From the NCBI GenBank assembly GCA_963664665.2, contig CAXXMH010000005.1, positions 140,344 to 204,343 of the forward strand: a DNA stretch of 64,000 bases, written 5' to 3'. Numbering within the stretch: the first letter of the stretch is position 1; every line of letters starts with the position of its first letter. The notes under the pieces were generated by a model. That model was not told the origin of the DNA. It made no database searches and saw nothing but the letters and a program-made list of their open reading frames with translations. A program made the translations under genes and the position numbers. The DNA is from Bin55 sp963664665. Lineage in GTDB: Bacteria; Pseudomonadota; Gammaproteobacteria; Pseudomonadales; Azotimanducaceae. Positions 37,736 through 44,881 of the stretch are shown piece by piece.

Positions 37736-38452
37736 ATGAACAATCGTCGAAACCACCCATTTCTCCGCAAGCCGTTTTCGATCATTGGGCATCGTGGTGC
37801 AGCGGGTCACGCGCCAGAAAACTCATTAGAGGCATTTGAAATCGCGTTCGCGTGCGGCGTTGACGCAATCGAATTCGACGTTAAATATGTGCACGACGAA
37901 CTGATTGTTTTCCACGACGACACCGTCGAGAGACTTACGGACTCAACCGGCAACGTCGACTCGTTTTCACCCGCAGCATTTGCAGACCTGCGCCTCCCAA
38001 ATGGTGAGTCAATCCCAACGCTTGCGCAGGTATGGGACATCGTCCCGCCTAGTGTCGCCATCAACATTGAACTTAAGGGGTCTAATACCGGTTTGCCAGT
38101 AGCTGAGTTCGTGCGCACGCACTCTCACCGTTATCTGATCTCGTCGTTTCTCGTTGACGAACTCAAGCAGTTCAAAGCGCATGTGTCAGACGTTCCCACA
38201 GCCCTGTTGACAAGAGTCCACGATATGAACGTCTTGGTTACTGCTATGTCACTTGGTGTGGAGAACATCCACGTTATGGATGCGGTGGCGGATCTAAGTT
38301 ATCTTCTCGCTATGTTCAATGCCGGATTCACCGTCTACGTTTTCACCGTGAATGACATTGCACGTGCAATTCACTTACGAGAACTTGGCGTCGCAGCGAT
38401 TTTTACCGACGTGCCGAATGAGGTCAATCCGACAAAATTAGATGCAGTATGA
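37736..38452 (+). CDS. Glycerophosphodiester phosphodiesterase
   Basis: Hydrolyses glycerophosphodiesters to glycerol-3-phosphate and an alcohol. About 238 residues with IIGHRGAAGHAPENSLEAF (catalytic His and metal-binding Glu), DAIEFDVKYVHDELIVFHDDTVERLT (second catalytic His), INIELKG and FTVNDIARAIHLRELGVAAIFTDVP. There is no signal peptide, so it resembles cytoplasmic UgpQ. A GTG three bases earlier is an alternative start. Divergent from dnaX, with 230 bases between. Confidence 0.93.
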   Translation: MNNRRNHPFLRKPFSIIGHRGAAGHAPENSLEAFEIAFACGVDAIEFDVKYVHDELIVFHDDTVERLTDSTGNVDSFSPAAFADLRLPNGESIPTLAQVWDIVPPSVAINIELKGSNTGLPVAEFVRTHSHRYLISSFLVDELKQFKAHVSDVPTALLTRVHDMNVLVTAMSLGVENIHVMDAVADLSYLLAMFNAGFTVYVFTVNDIARAIHLRELGVAAIFTDVPNEVNPTKLDAV

Positions 38453-38831
38453 CGTCCGGTTAGAAAAACTGGGGCGTCCTCCTTACTTCATCGAGCTTCC
38501 TAGACCGAATTCGAGGACTCGTCTCAACATCACATCGTGGAATTTACTCAGTTATTGACACCATGTTGTGGATATTACGTTGTTCTCACGTCGTGCAGCA
38601 GAGAAGACTCAGTTAGCATCTGATTGAAAAGCGATCAAAGACCGCCATGAGTTTTTTCTCCGGCGCGACCACTCGTATGCGAAACTACCACGGGATTCCC
38701 ATAGGAAACTGAATTGTGATTCAGACTTCTATGTTTGTCTCGATCACAAACGGTCCACCCTCAGCGACTCCGATTGCCACCATAAATTTAGTAATCTCTA
38801 GTCAAGTACGTCACGCAGGATTAGACATGTG
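38453..38831. other. Intergenic region without recognisable gene
   Basis: About 380 bases between the convergent glycerophosphodiesterase and pspC genes. No open frame of note, strong terminator hairpin or repeat was recognised. Confidence 0.4.
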
Positions 38832-39311
38832 TTATTCCCGCGCCATATCAGAAAAACCCTTATCCAAGTTGTACCTTGGTGATGTGACATAGCGTTCCAT
38901 TCGACGCAGTCGGAGCTCAAGCTCTCGTACGTCTGCGCTTACTACGCGCAAACCTAAACGCGGACTGCTTCGAATTGCCGCGTACGGAGTTCGTCCCTCG
39001 CTCGCCTCGTCATCAGGTTCGTCCCAATCGCTTCCATCAGAAGGTTCTGGATCTAGGACAAACACCAATACGATATACACGATGAGAGCAATTAGAACCT
39101 GAGTCAAAAGTGCGATCGCAACGAACGCAATACGAATAATCCAAGGTTCAACCCCAAAATACTTGGCGACTCCGGCGCAAACGCCGCCAAAGATTCCGCG
39201 ATCGGTGTCGCGATAGAGTCCTTTCGACCGACGACTCCGCCTCATGCTCCGGTAGGCAGCCGCAACGTCGTCAAAATCTTCGTCAAACTTTCGTCTTGAC
39301 CGTCTCATCAC
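38832..39311 (-). CDS. pspC: Phage shock protein C
   Basis: Inner-membrane PspC that senses envelope stress with PspB. Its 159 residues include an Arg-rich N-terminal extension of about 35 residues, then the PspC core (YRDTDRGIFGGVCAGVAKYFGVEPWIIRI) with a membrane helix (AFVAIALLTQVLIALIVYIVLVF), and a C-terminal region with a short coiled segment (VRELELRLRRMERYV). It overlaps pspB by four bases. Confidence 0.95.
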   Translation of the reverse strand: MMRRSRRKFDEDFDDVAAAYRSMRRSRRSKGLYRDTDRGIFGGVCAGVAKYFGVEPWIIRIAFVAIALLTQVLIALIVYIVLVFVLDPEPSDGSDWDEPDDEASEGRTPYAAIRSSPRLGLRVVSADVRELELRLRRMERYVTSPRYNLDKGFSDMARE

Positions 39312-39553
39312 GCTTCTTCCGATCGTTTGCGCCAGTTCGGCGATTCTGAGTCGAGGATCGCTTCCAACGTCTCGATGCGCTTTCCCATATCGCTAGCTTG
39401 ATCCGCCAAGCTATGCAGTTCGTCTTGATCCTCATCCGATAATTGCCGGGTCATTTTTTTCTTCGAGTTGTAGTGCAGGATGATCCACAACGGCGCGACG
39501 ATGACGAGGAAGACAATCGTCGGAATGAAAAGGAGAAGGACCAGAATTTCCAT
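39308..39553 (-). CDS. pspB: Phage shock protein B
   Basis: An 81-residue membrane-anchored regulator. The N-terminal helix is LVLLLFIPTIVFLVIVAPLWIILHY, followed by a basic turn and a coiled-coil C-terminus (LHSLADQASDMGKRIETLEAILD), the normal PspB layout. With PspC it releases PspF from PspA under stress. It lies 12 bases after pspA. Confidence 0.94.
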   Translation of the reverse strand: MEILVLLLFIPTIVFLVIVAPLWIILHYNSKKKMTRQLSDEDQDELHSLADQASDMGKRIETLEAILDSESPNWRKRSEEA

Positions 39554-39565
39554 TTCGTCAAATCC

Positions 39566-40261
39566 TTACGAAGCCTTTGCGTCCTCAGACTGCTCGGATG
39601 AACCACGCTTCATGCGTGATTTGAGATTTCGGAGCTCTTCGTCAAGTTTTTCATCTTGTTCGATGGTCTGGAATTCTTCGTGCAAGGTCATCGATTCCGA
39701 TGACTCGTAGCTTTCAACTTGACCTTCGAGATCGTCGATCATGCGTTCGTATTGTTCGAACCCAACCATGATTTCATCAATGTTGTGCCTCGAGAGCTGA
39801 CGTCGAACACCGCGTTGTACTCGCGCAGTTTGAGCTCGAGCGATGATTGAGCGTTGGCGTGCTTTCGCTTCAGCGATTTTCCCTTCGAGCGTTGCGATGT
39901 CATTTCGAAGTTTGGTTTCGACCTCGTCGGAAACAACTAGATCGCGTTCAAGATTTTCGACATCTTGATCGCAACGACGGCGTTCGGCAAGCGCTCCACG
40001 CGCTAGATCGTCCCTGTCACGACGAACCGCATATTCCGCTTTTCTTTCCCAATCTGCTGCTTCCGCACGCTTGGTTTCAAGGTGTCGCGTGATTTCCTTT
40101 CGATCCGCGATCGCCTTAGCTGCCGTCATTCGCACCTTCACCAGCGTGTCGTTCATCTCGTGAATGATCATCCGAACCATTTTCGGAGGATCTTCCGCTT
40201 TGTCGAGCATCGAGTGGATGTTGGCATTGAGAATGTCAGCCATGCGCTTAAAGACTTTCAT
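39566..40261 (-). CDS. pspA: Phage shock protein A
   Basis: ESCRT-III-like membrane-stabilising coiled-coil protein that also inhibits PspF. The 231 residues begin with the amphipathic helix (MKVFKRMADILNANIHSMLD), followed by the long coiled coil (DPPKMVRMIIHEMNDTLVKV and onward). First gene of pspABC; the -24/-12 promoter lies above it and pspF is divergent. Confidence 0.96.
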   Translation of the reverse strand: MKVFKRMADILNANIHSMLDKAEDPPKMVRMIIHEMNDTLVKVRMTAAKAIADRKEITRHLETKRAEAADWERKAEYAVRRDRDDLARGALAERRRCDQDVENLERDLVVSDEVETKLRNDIATLEGKIAEAKARQRSIIARAQTARVQRGVRRQLSRHNIDEIMVGFEQYERMIDDLEGQVESYESSESMTLHEEFQTIEQDEKLDEELRNLKSRMKRGSSEQSEDAKAS

Positions 40262-40304
40262 GTTTAGTCCTCTTGAAAGAGATTGACCGTTTGCTATCTA
40301 TAAA

Positions 40305-40318
40305 ACACAAACTATGCC
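40305..40318 (-). promoter_or_regulatory. Sigma-54 promoter of pspABC
   Basis: Read on the minus strand the site is TGGCATAGTTTGTGT, with GG and GT ten bases apart. The -12 element ends in GT rather than GC, a variation I recall also for enterobacterial pspA promoters. Transcription would begin near 40294, about 33 bases before the pspA ATG. PspF, encoded divergently, would be the activator; its binding sites should lie in 40330-40430. Confidence 0.65.
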
Positions 40319-40430
40319 AAAACCGCCGAAGTTCATTAACATATTGATTTAGAAAGATTATTAGTTCCTGACTACGCTCATTGACAGTCGAACTGTGGTT
40401 AATTCCACTAATTTCTGATAAATTTGACAC

Positions 40431-41480
40431 ATGGTTTATGACGCTGACGAATTAATCGGGCAATCCGCCGTATTTATACAGACATTGGACGCGGTCGATG
40501 CAGTTGCCGCTCTCAACAAACCGGTATTGCTCGTTGGTGAACGCGGTACCGGAAAAGAACTCCTCGCATCGAGATTACATTACCGCTCGCCGCGTTGGGA
40601 TTCTGTCTTCCAACAGATGAACTGTGCGGCAATCAGCGATGACTTACTCGAATCCGAACTATTCGGGCACGAAGCCGGCGCATTTACTGGGGCAGCGAAG
40701 CGTCACGTCGGACGCTTTGAACGCGCACACAAAGGCACATTGTTCCTCGACGAAGTCGCTACTACCGCAACACGTGTCCAAGAGAAAATCCTGCGATTAA
40801 TCGAGTACGGGCAGTTTGAGCGACTTGGCGGCAACGAGACATTGGTCGCAGATGTACGCATTGTTGCTGCCACCAATCAAGACCTCGTCGCGCTCGCAGA
40901 CCACGGGCGATTCCGGATCGACCTGTTGGATCGCCTAGCGTTTGACGTGATCACGATTCCGCCTCTTAGGGAGCGAAAAGACGACATCCCCCTATTGGCT
41001 GAATTTTTCGCTATCAATATGGCGACGGAACTTGAACGCGAGTACTTCCATGGGTTCACTGACGAAGCCATGGCTGAACTCCTCAGTCACGCTTGGCCAG
41101 GGAATGTACGCGAACTGAAAAACGTCGTCGAGCGAGCGGTGTATCGAAACGACGAAAACGATCCAATTTCGCAGATTGTTATGGACCCGTTTGAATCGCC
41201 GTTTAGACCGAAGGAACCTATGCCTGCGTCGACTCAAACCGAGCGTTCGAAAGACTTGAGAAAGGCAGATTTTCCAATTGACTTAAGAAATGAGATCGAA
41301 CGGATCGAAATCAATTGGATCAACGATGCGCTCGAAGCGAATCGGTATAACCAGCGATCGGCCGCCGAAGCGCTCGGTCTCTCGTATCACCAATTCCGCC
41401 ATTACTTACGTAAATACGAGTTGGGGGCAGAGAAGCGCGACGAACAAGCAGAAATCTCGCGTGAGCAAGCAGCACCATAA
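40431..41480 (+). CDS. pspF: Sigma-54 activator PspF
   Basis: Bacterial enhancer-binding protein that activates pspA. The 349 residues start directly with the AAA+ domain and no sensory domain: IGQSAVFIQTLDAV, Walker A GERGTGKELLA, the GAFTGA sigma-54 loop (HEAGAFTGAAKRH), Walker B GTLFLDEVATT, and a C-terminal Fis-type helix-turn-helix (NQRSAAEALGLSYHQFRHYL). The lack of an N-terminal domain and the divergent pspA identify PspF. Confidence 0.95.
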   Translation: MVYDADELIGQSAVFIQTLDAVDAVAALNKPVLLVGERGTGKELLASRLHYRSPRWDSVFQQMNCAAISDDLLESELFGHEAGAFTGAAKRHVGRFERAHKGTLFLDEVATTATRVQEKILRLIEYGQFERLGGNETLVADVRIVAATNQDLVALADHGRFRIDLLDRLAFDVITIPPLRERKDDIPLLAEFFAINMATELEREYFHGFTDEAMAELLSHAWPGNVRELKNVVERAVYRNDENDPISQIVMDPFESPFRPKEPMPASTQTERSKDLRKADFPIDLRNEIERIEINWINDALEANRYNQRSAAEALGLSYHQFRHYLRKYELGAEKRDEQAEISREQAAP

Positions 41481-41617
41481 AATTGTTGAACTCGATATCG
41501 GTTGCAAACAGTCCAGTCTCCTGCTTTCGAATTCGCGAAATCGAGTTACAACGTTCGCAGACTAAGCGAGTGGACAGCGAACTAAAGTAAGACGCGACTG
41601 TAGATTAGCTTAGATTC

Positions 41618-41707
<90 letters not shown>

Positions 41708-41755
41708 AGACGCTAACAAAATCAAATCGGCGGCGCGTGCGTACACGATTCCCGG

Positions 41756-41947
41756 TCAGTCTTGCGCGCTGACGGCACAACTGCCGCACAATCCCGTGAT
41801 CTCGACAATCACGTTGACCTGCCGATACGCGTACTCGTCAGCGATCTGGGTTAACAATGTCTCGAGTCCTCTCGACTCGACCTCGTCCACGTGGCCATAC
41901 GAGGAGCAGAGCAGGAACTGGCTTTCGTGAGCATGATCCGGATGGTC
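41756..41947 (-). pseudogene. C-terminal fragment of a second zur gene
   Basis: The minus strand reads DHPDHAHESQFLLCSSYGHV, then DEVESRGLETLLTQIADEY and VIVEITGLCGSCAVSAQD to a TGA at 41756. This matches the last 63 residues of the intact zur at 48.4-48.9 kb (HPDHAHESHYLLCSSCGRADELE, MTGLCFDCA). The DNA-binding half is missing; the match stops abruptly at 41947, where element-like repeat sequence begins. One zinc-binding Cys of the first pair is Tyr here. Probably left behind by transposition or recombination. Confidence 0.82.
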
Positions 41948-41961
41948 GCGCGGTCGATCCC

Positions 41962-42021
41962 GGCAGTTTCGATGTCGTTTTTGGGCAGTTTCGGTGTCGT
42001 TTTTAGGCAGTTTCGGTGTCG
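41962..42021. repeat. Three tandem 22-base repeats, IS21-like end
   Basis: GGCAGTTTCGRTGTCG occurs three times at 22-base spacing (from 41962, 41984 and 42006), the first two followed by TTTTT. IS21-family elements carry such multiple direct repeats at their ends. The sequence leading into copy one (CGGTCGATCC) recurs at about 44725 next to a single GCAGTTTCGATGTCG, so this is one end of an element or rearranged segment reaching to 44.75 kb. Confidence 0.6.
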
Positions 42022-42144
42022 CGTGACATGAGACGGTCCCTTTATGTATTCAAAGGCAAGTCTCGCCAACGGTGACGAGCGGTCAACTCGTGCCGTTGGG
42101 GACGTCGTCAACTGGACGGTTTTAATCGCTCCCTGTCAACGTTG

Positions 42145-42651
42145 TCACGCGACAAGAAAACGAACTGCATCCCCCCACAGTATTTCCCACGCGTCTCTCG
42201 CGGTGTTGAAATGCCCATTCTTATTAACCCGATGAACGCCGCTAAAGCAGGTGCGGTTTAGATATATCATCCGGGCGGCGACCTCGAATATATCCTCTGG
42301 AGGTTGCATGTGTGTCCAGTTATAGTGTTCAGCGCAGTCTTTGTCAGCATGCTCCGCGAGGAGGCTAATGACACGTTCCGCGTCTTGTTGGAGAGCCTGG
42401 TATGTGTGAATCAGCTCCGGCGTGGAATCAGATAGATAGGCTCGTTTGACCCACGGGGCGATGTGGAAGAAGACTGCCCCTCCGCCTAAAAATGGCTCGT
42501 GATACGCTCTAAACGAGTCAGGTATCAATCGGGCGATCGTGGGGAGCAGCCACCCCTTTCCGCCGACCCATTTAAGGAACGGCTGCGCTTGGCCGGGTGT
42601 GCCCCACCAATTCTCCAGGCGAAGATTGGCCGGCTGGGGTTCTGTAATCAA
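42145..42651 (-). pseudogene. Truncated D12-class DNA adenine methyltransferase
   Basis: The 168-residue product has the N-terminal Dam-type motifs FLKWVGGKGWLLPTI and HEPFLGGGAVFFHI, and MIYLNRTCFSGVHRVNKNGHFN, but ends before the catalytic DPPY motif and target-recognition region. Family members are about 260-300 residues. The last codons (RFLVA) come from a GACAAGAAAA-type repeat that also marks an element end at 43.7 kb, so an insertion or deletion cut the gene. A catalytic methylase cannot be made. Confidence 0.85.
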
Positions 42652-42667
42652 CCCAATGGTCGGGGAA

Positions 42668-42895
42668 CTATCCGAAGAACTTTATGAGCGCAAACACCAA
42701 GCCCGCGCCGGCGATCTGTGCAAGGACAATTCGGAAGAGCAGGTGGTTTTTGAGCGACTCGATGTCGCCTTTCGTCGCCACTTCATCCTGACTCTCGGCA
42801 AACGTCTGCACGACCGCTTCTGCCTGTTGCTCGGGCATCCCCGATCCAATCAGTTTTTTGATCGCTGCAGCCGTGTCGATGGTGTATGTCGTCAT
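42668..42895 (-). CDS. Small coiled-coil protein with C-terminal membrane anchor
   Basis: A 75-residue product: helix with SGMPEQQAEAVVQTFAESQD, a short coiled coil (VATKGDIESLKNHLLFRI) and a C-terminal membrane helix (IVLAQIAGAGLVFALIKFF). This layout resembles short DUF1640/CCDC90-like bacterial proteins, whose role is unknown. It lies 10 bases downstream of the Fic gene and probably shares its transcript, suggesting a partner or accidental cargo. Confidence 0.65.
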   Translation of the reverse strand: MTTYTIDTAAAIKKLIGSGMPEQQAEAVVQTFAESQDEVATKGDIESLKNHLLFRIVLAQIAGAGLVFALIKFFG

Positions 42896-42905
42896 AGCGG
42901 TAATC

Positions 42906-43625
42906 CTACAACTCCAATCCTCGATCCCGATCGTTTGTCTTGCGTTGTGCGCGCTCCCGAACTTTCATGATCTTGTCTAGTTGCCGCTCGCCAAGAAACT
43001 GCTTGAGTTTTCGACTTTCGTTGCTCTCGTAAAACTCGCGGAGTAAATGGAAATACTCGCCGCGCTCCTTCGCAGGGATGGTGACAGCGTGCTGCCCCTC
43101 TGACAAAAGAACACCATTCATCAATAGTTGTGCTGTGCGTTTATTCCCGTCAAAGAAAAACTGGGTGCGCGCGCAGATTGTGAAACAGGTTACAGCACGA
43201 TCCAGTGCTGTATTGCCCTGGTTCACTTCGTCAAGCATTTCGATGAATCTGGGGTCGAGGGCGGAGTGATGAGGTGGGACGTATTCCACGCCTTGAATCC
43301 CGACCCGATCATCACGAAACGCGCCAACTTTCCGCGCTTCGTCTGTGGCGACCAGCTCATTCAGGTGGATTGCCGTTCTCTTTGAGAGTTCAAAGCGATC
43401 GGTTTCGACGAGGCGGAATAACGTACTCCACGCCTTGTCCAATCGCAATACCTGATTCTGATCTGACACCTTGCGCCCGCCGACCGTAATTCCGTCAAGT
43501 AGAGTCATCACTTCATCGATCGTGATGGGATTCCCCTCCGCAACCGACATGTTGTGAACGAGATCCGCTAGCGCACGTTTTGCGGTAAGCAAAGCGAACT
43601 CTTTTTGAGTCATTTGTTTGGACAT
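42906..43625 (-). CDS. Fic-family protein with altered catalytic motif
   Basis: A 239-residue Fic-domain protein. The core motif reads RTQFFFDGNKRTAQ, against the consensus HPFxxGNxR: the catalytic His is Gln and the Pro is Phe, while the phosphate-binding GNKR is intact. An N-terminal part of about 100 helical residues precedes it. Without the His, AMP transfer by the classic mechanism is unlikely, so it may bind nucleotide or have another activity. Flanked by IS21-like end repeats, with a small membrane-anchored coiled-coil gene downstream. Confidence 0.8.
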   Translation of the reverse strand: MSKQMTQKEFALLTAKRALADLVHNMSVAEGNPITIDEVMTLLDGITVGGRKVSDQNQVLRLDKAWSTLFRLVETDRFELSKRTAIHLNELVATDEARKVGAFRDDRVGIQGVEYVPPHHSALDPRFIEMLDEVNQGNTALDRAVTCFTICARTQFFFDGNKRTAQLLMNGVLLSEGQHAVTIPAKERGEYFHLLREFYESNESRKLKQFLGERQLDKIMKVRERAQRKTNDRDRGLEL

Positions 43626-43694
43626 GCCCGCGCCCTACAACTCCAGCTCGCCCATATCCTGCATAAACACCACGCGGCCGTCGCGGTTGTCAGG

Positions 43695-43735
43695 CGACAA
43701 GAAAATGGACCGGCCAACGACAAGAAAATGGACCG
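43695..43735. repeat. Two direct repeats of an IS21-like end
   Basis: CGACAAGAAAATGGACCG occurs at 43695-43712 and 43718-43735. A related copy, CGACAAGAAAACGAACTG, lies at 42150-42167 in the same orientation and is preceded by the same GTTGTCA. The repeats lie just beyond the 3' end of the minus-strand istB fragment, where an IS21-family terminus is expected. Confidence 0.6.
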
Positions 43736-43830
43736 ATGCAAAGAGGGTATATTAAGGTCATTGACACGGCGAAAAAGCCCCGAGGGCGTAGCCCGAGGGG
43801 ATTTTTCGCCGCGGTCGTCATGGTGATCGA

Positions 43831-44121
43831 TCATGTCGGCACCGTCGGTGTTGGTACAGGATCGCGGCCGCTGACTATCCCTGCACGGCGTTTCGTGCGC
43901 AACCGGTAACTGTCGCCCTGGATCGTGATCACCTGACTGTGATGGAGCAGCCGATCGAGGATCGCGGTCGCCACGACGTCATCGCCCAAGGTCCGTCCCC
44001 AGTCGGCGAGTCCTTGGTTCGACGTCAGCAGGATGCTGCCACGTTCGTAACGGGCCGCCACCAGCTGGAACAGCAGATGGGCGGTTCGCAGCGGCACCGG
44101 CAGGTAACCGAATTCGTCGAC
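43831..44121 (-). pseudogene. C-terminal fragment of IstB (IS21 helper ATPase)
   Basis: Encodes VDEFGYLPVPLRTAHLLFQL, then RYERGSILLTSNQ and LHHSQVITIQGDSYRLRTKR, the Walker B-to-C-terminus half of IstB, the AAA+ helper of IS21 transposases. The Walker A half and istA are missing. It begins precisely at the 20-bp palindrome and is joined there to another, divergent istB half on the plus strand. Confidence 0.85.
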
Positions 44122-44141
44122 TTATGTTGAGCTCAACATAA
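44122..44141. repeat. 20-bp perfect palindrome at istB-istB junction
   Basis: TTATGTTGAGCTCAACATAA is identical to its reverse complement. On both sides the outward-reading strand continues with the same IstB codons (V/I-D-E-F/L-G-Y-L-P), so two different istB genes are fused head to head at the same residue. Confidence 0.85.
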
Positions 44142-44456
44142 ATTGACGAACTGGGGTACTTGCCCCTGGCGACCGAAGTCGGGCATTTGTTCTACCAACT
44201 CGCGGCCGCGCGCTATGAAGCGGGCAGCCTAGTGCTCACTTCGAATCGACCGGTCGCTGAGTGGGATCGCATCTTCGGCGACGAGGTCACCGCGAGCGCC
44301 ATCCTCGATCGCGTCCTGCACCACAGCATCGTCTTCACGATTCGAGGCGAGAGCTACCGCTTGCGCGAAAAACGCCAAGCGGTAATTGTTCCCAACCCGG
44401 CATCGGTTAGCGCCAAGCCAGCCGATAAAGGTGGAGGTCAGCATGCCAGAGCCTAA
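44142..44456 (+). pseudogene. C-terminal fragment of a second IstB
   Basis: Encodes IDELGYLPLATEVGHLFYQL, then RYEAGSLVLTSNRPVAEWD and LHHSIVFTIRGESYRLREKR to a stop at 44456. It is clearly diverged from the minus-strand fragment, so the two came from different IS21-type elements rather than one inverted copy. Walker A and istA are absent. Inverted repeats typical of element ends follow. Confidence 0.85.
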
Positions 44457-44503
44457 ATCTACTGGTCGGACATATCAAGCGCTGGCGGCGATGCGAAGTC
44501 CGC

Positions 44504-44556
44504 GCGCCATGGAAAAGTCCCCTGTCGCTACGCGCCCTCCGACTTTTCCATGGCGC
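44504..44556. repeat. 16-bp perfect inverted repeat with 21-base loop
   Basis: GCGCCATGGAAAAGTC at 44504-44519 pairs with GACTTTTCCATGGCGC at 44541-44556. It lies between the istB fragment and a longer inverted repeat, and the two overlap by three bases. Confidence 0.8.
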
Positions 44557-44675
44557 CGCCTAATCCCCTCAAAAACCGTAAAGAAAATCTGTCGCCGAAG
44601 TGTAAAGAAAATATGTCGTCTGACAACACTTCGGCGACAGATTTTCTTTACGGTTTTTGAGGGGATTAGGCGGCG
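44554..44675. repeat. 50-bp perfect inverted repeat (head-to-head element ends)
   Basis: The arm at 44554-44603 is exactly the reverse complement of 44626-44675, with 22 bases between. Each arm includes GTAAAGAAAATCTGTCGCC, and a partial copy GTAAAGAAAATATGTCG lies in the centre, like the multiple end repeats of IS21 elements. Perfect identity over 50 bases implies a recent inversion-duplication or active selection. The stem would also act as a very strong RNA hairpin. Confidence 0.85.
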
Positions 44676-44881
44676 TACACTTGATTCGATTCAGAAAAAT
44701 GCGACCACCTACGGTCGCACCGTCGATCCCTGCAGTTTCGATGTCGTCCAACATAGGCACGCTAACACCACACGCTCGCGTTCATGCCCGCCAGATGCGT
44801 TCCACTTCCATGTGTTGTGGAGTTATCTTCGACGTGCAGTCTCAGGTAAACGCGGCTTCGGCTCGTACTCCGCGCGAGCAG

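Noticed and set aside
41962..42021. Three 22-base-spaced repeats as a CRISPR array
   Set aside because: There are only 5-6 bases between copies, no unique spacers and no cas gene; they resemble IS21-type end repeats.
44122..44141. Palindrome as an operator site
   Set aside because: It lies exactly between two truncated coding fragments with no promoter or regulator gene beside it; a recombination junction explains it better.
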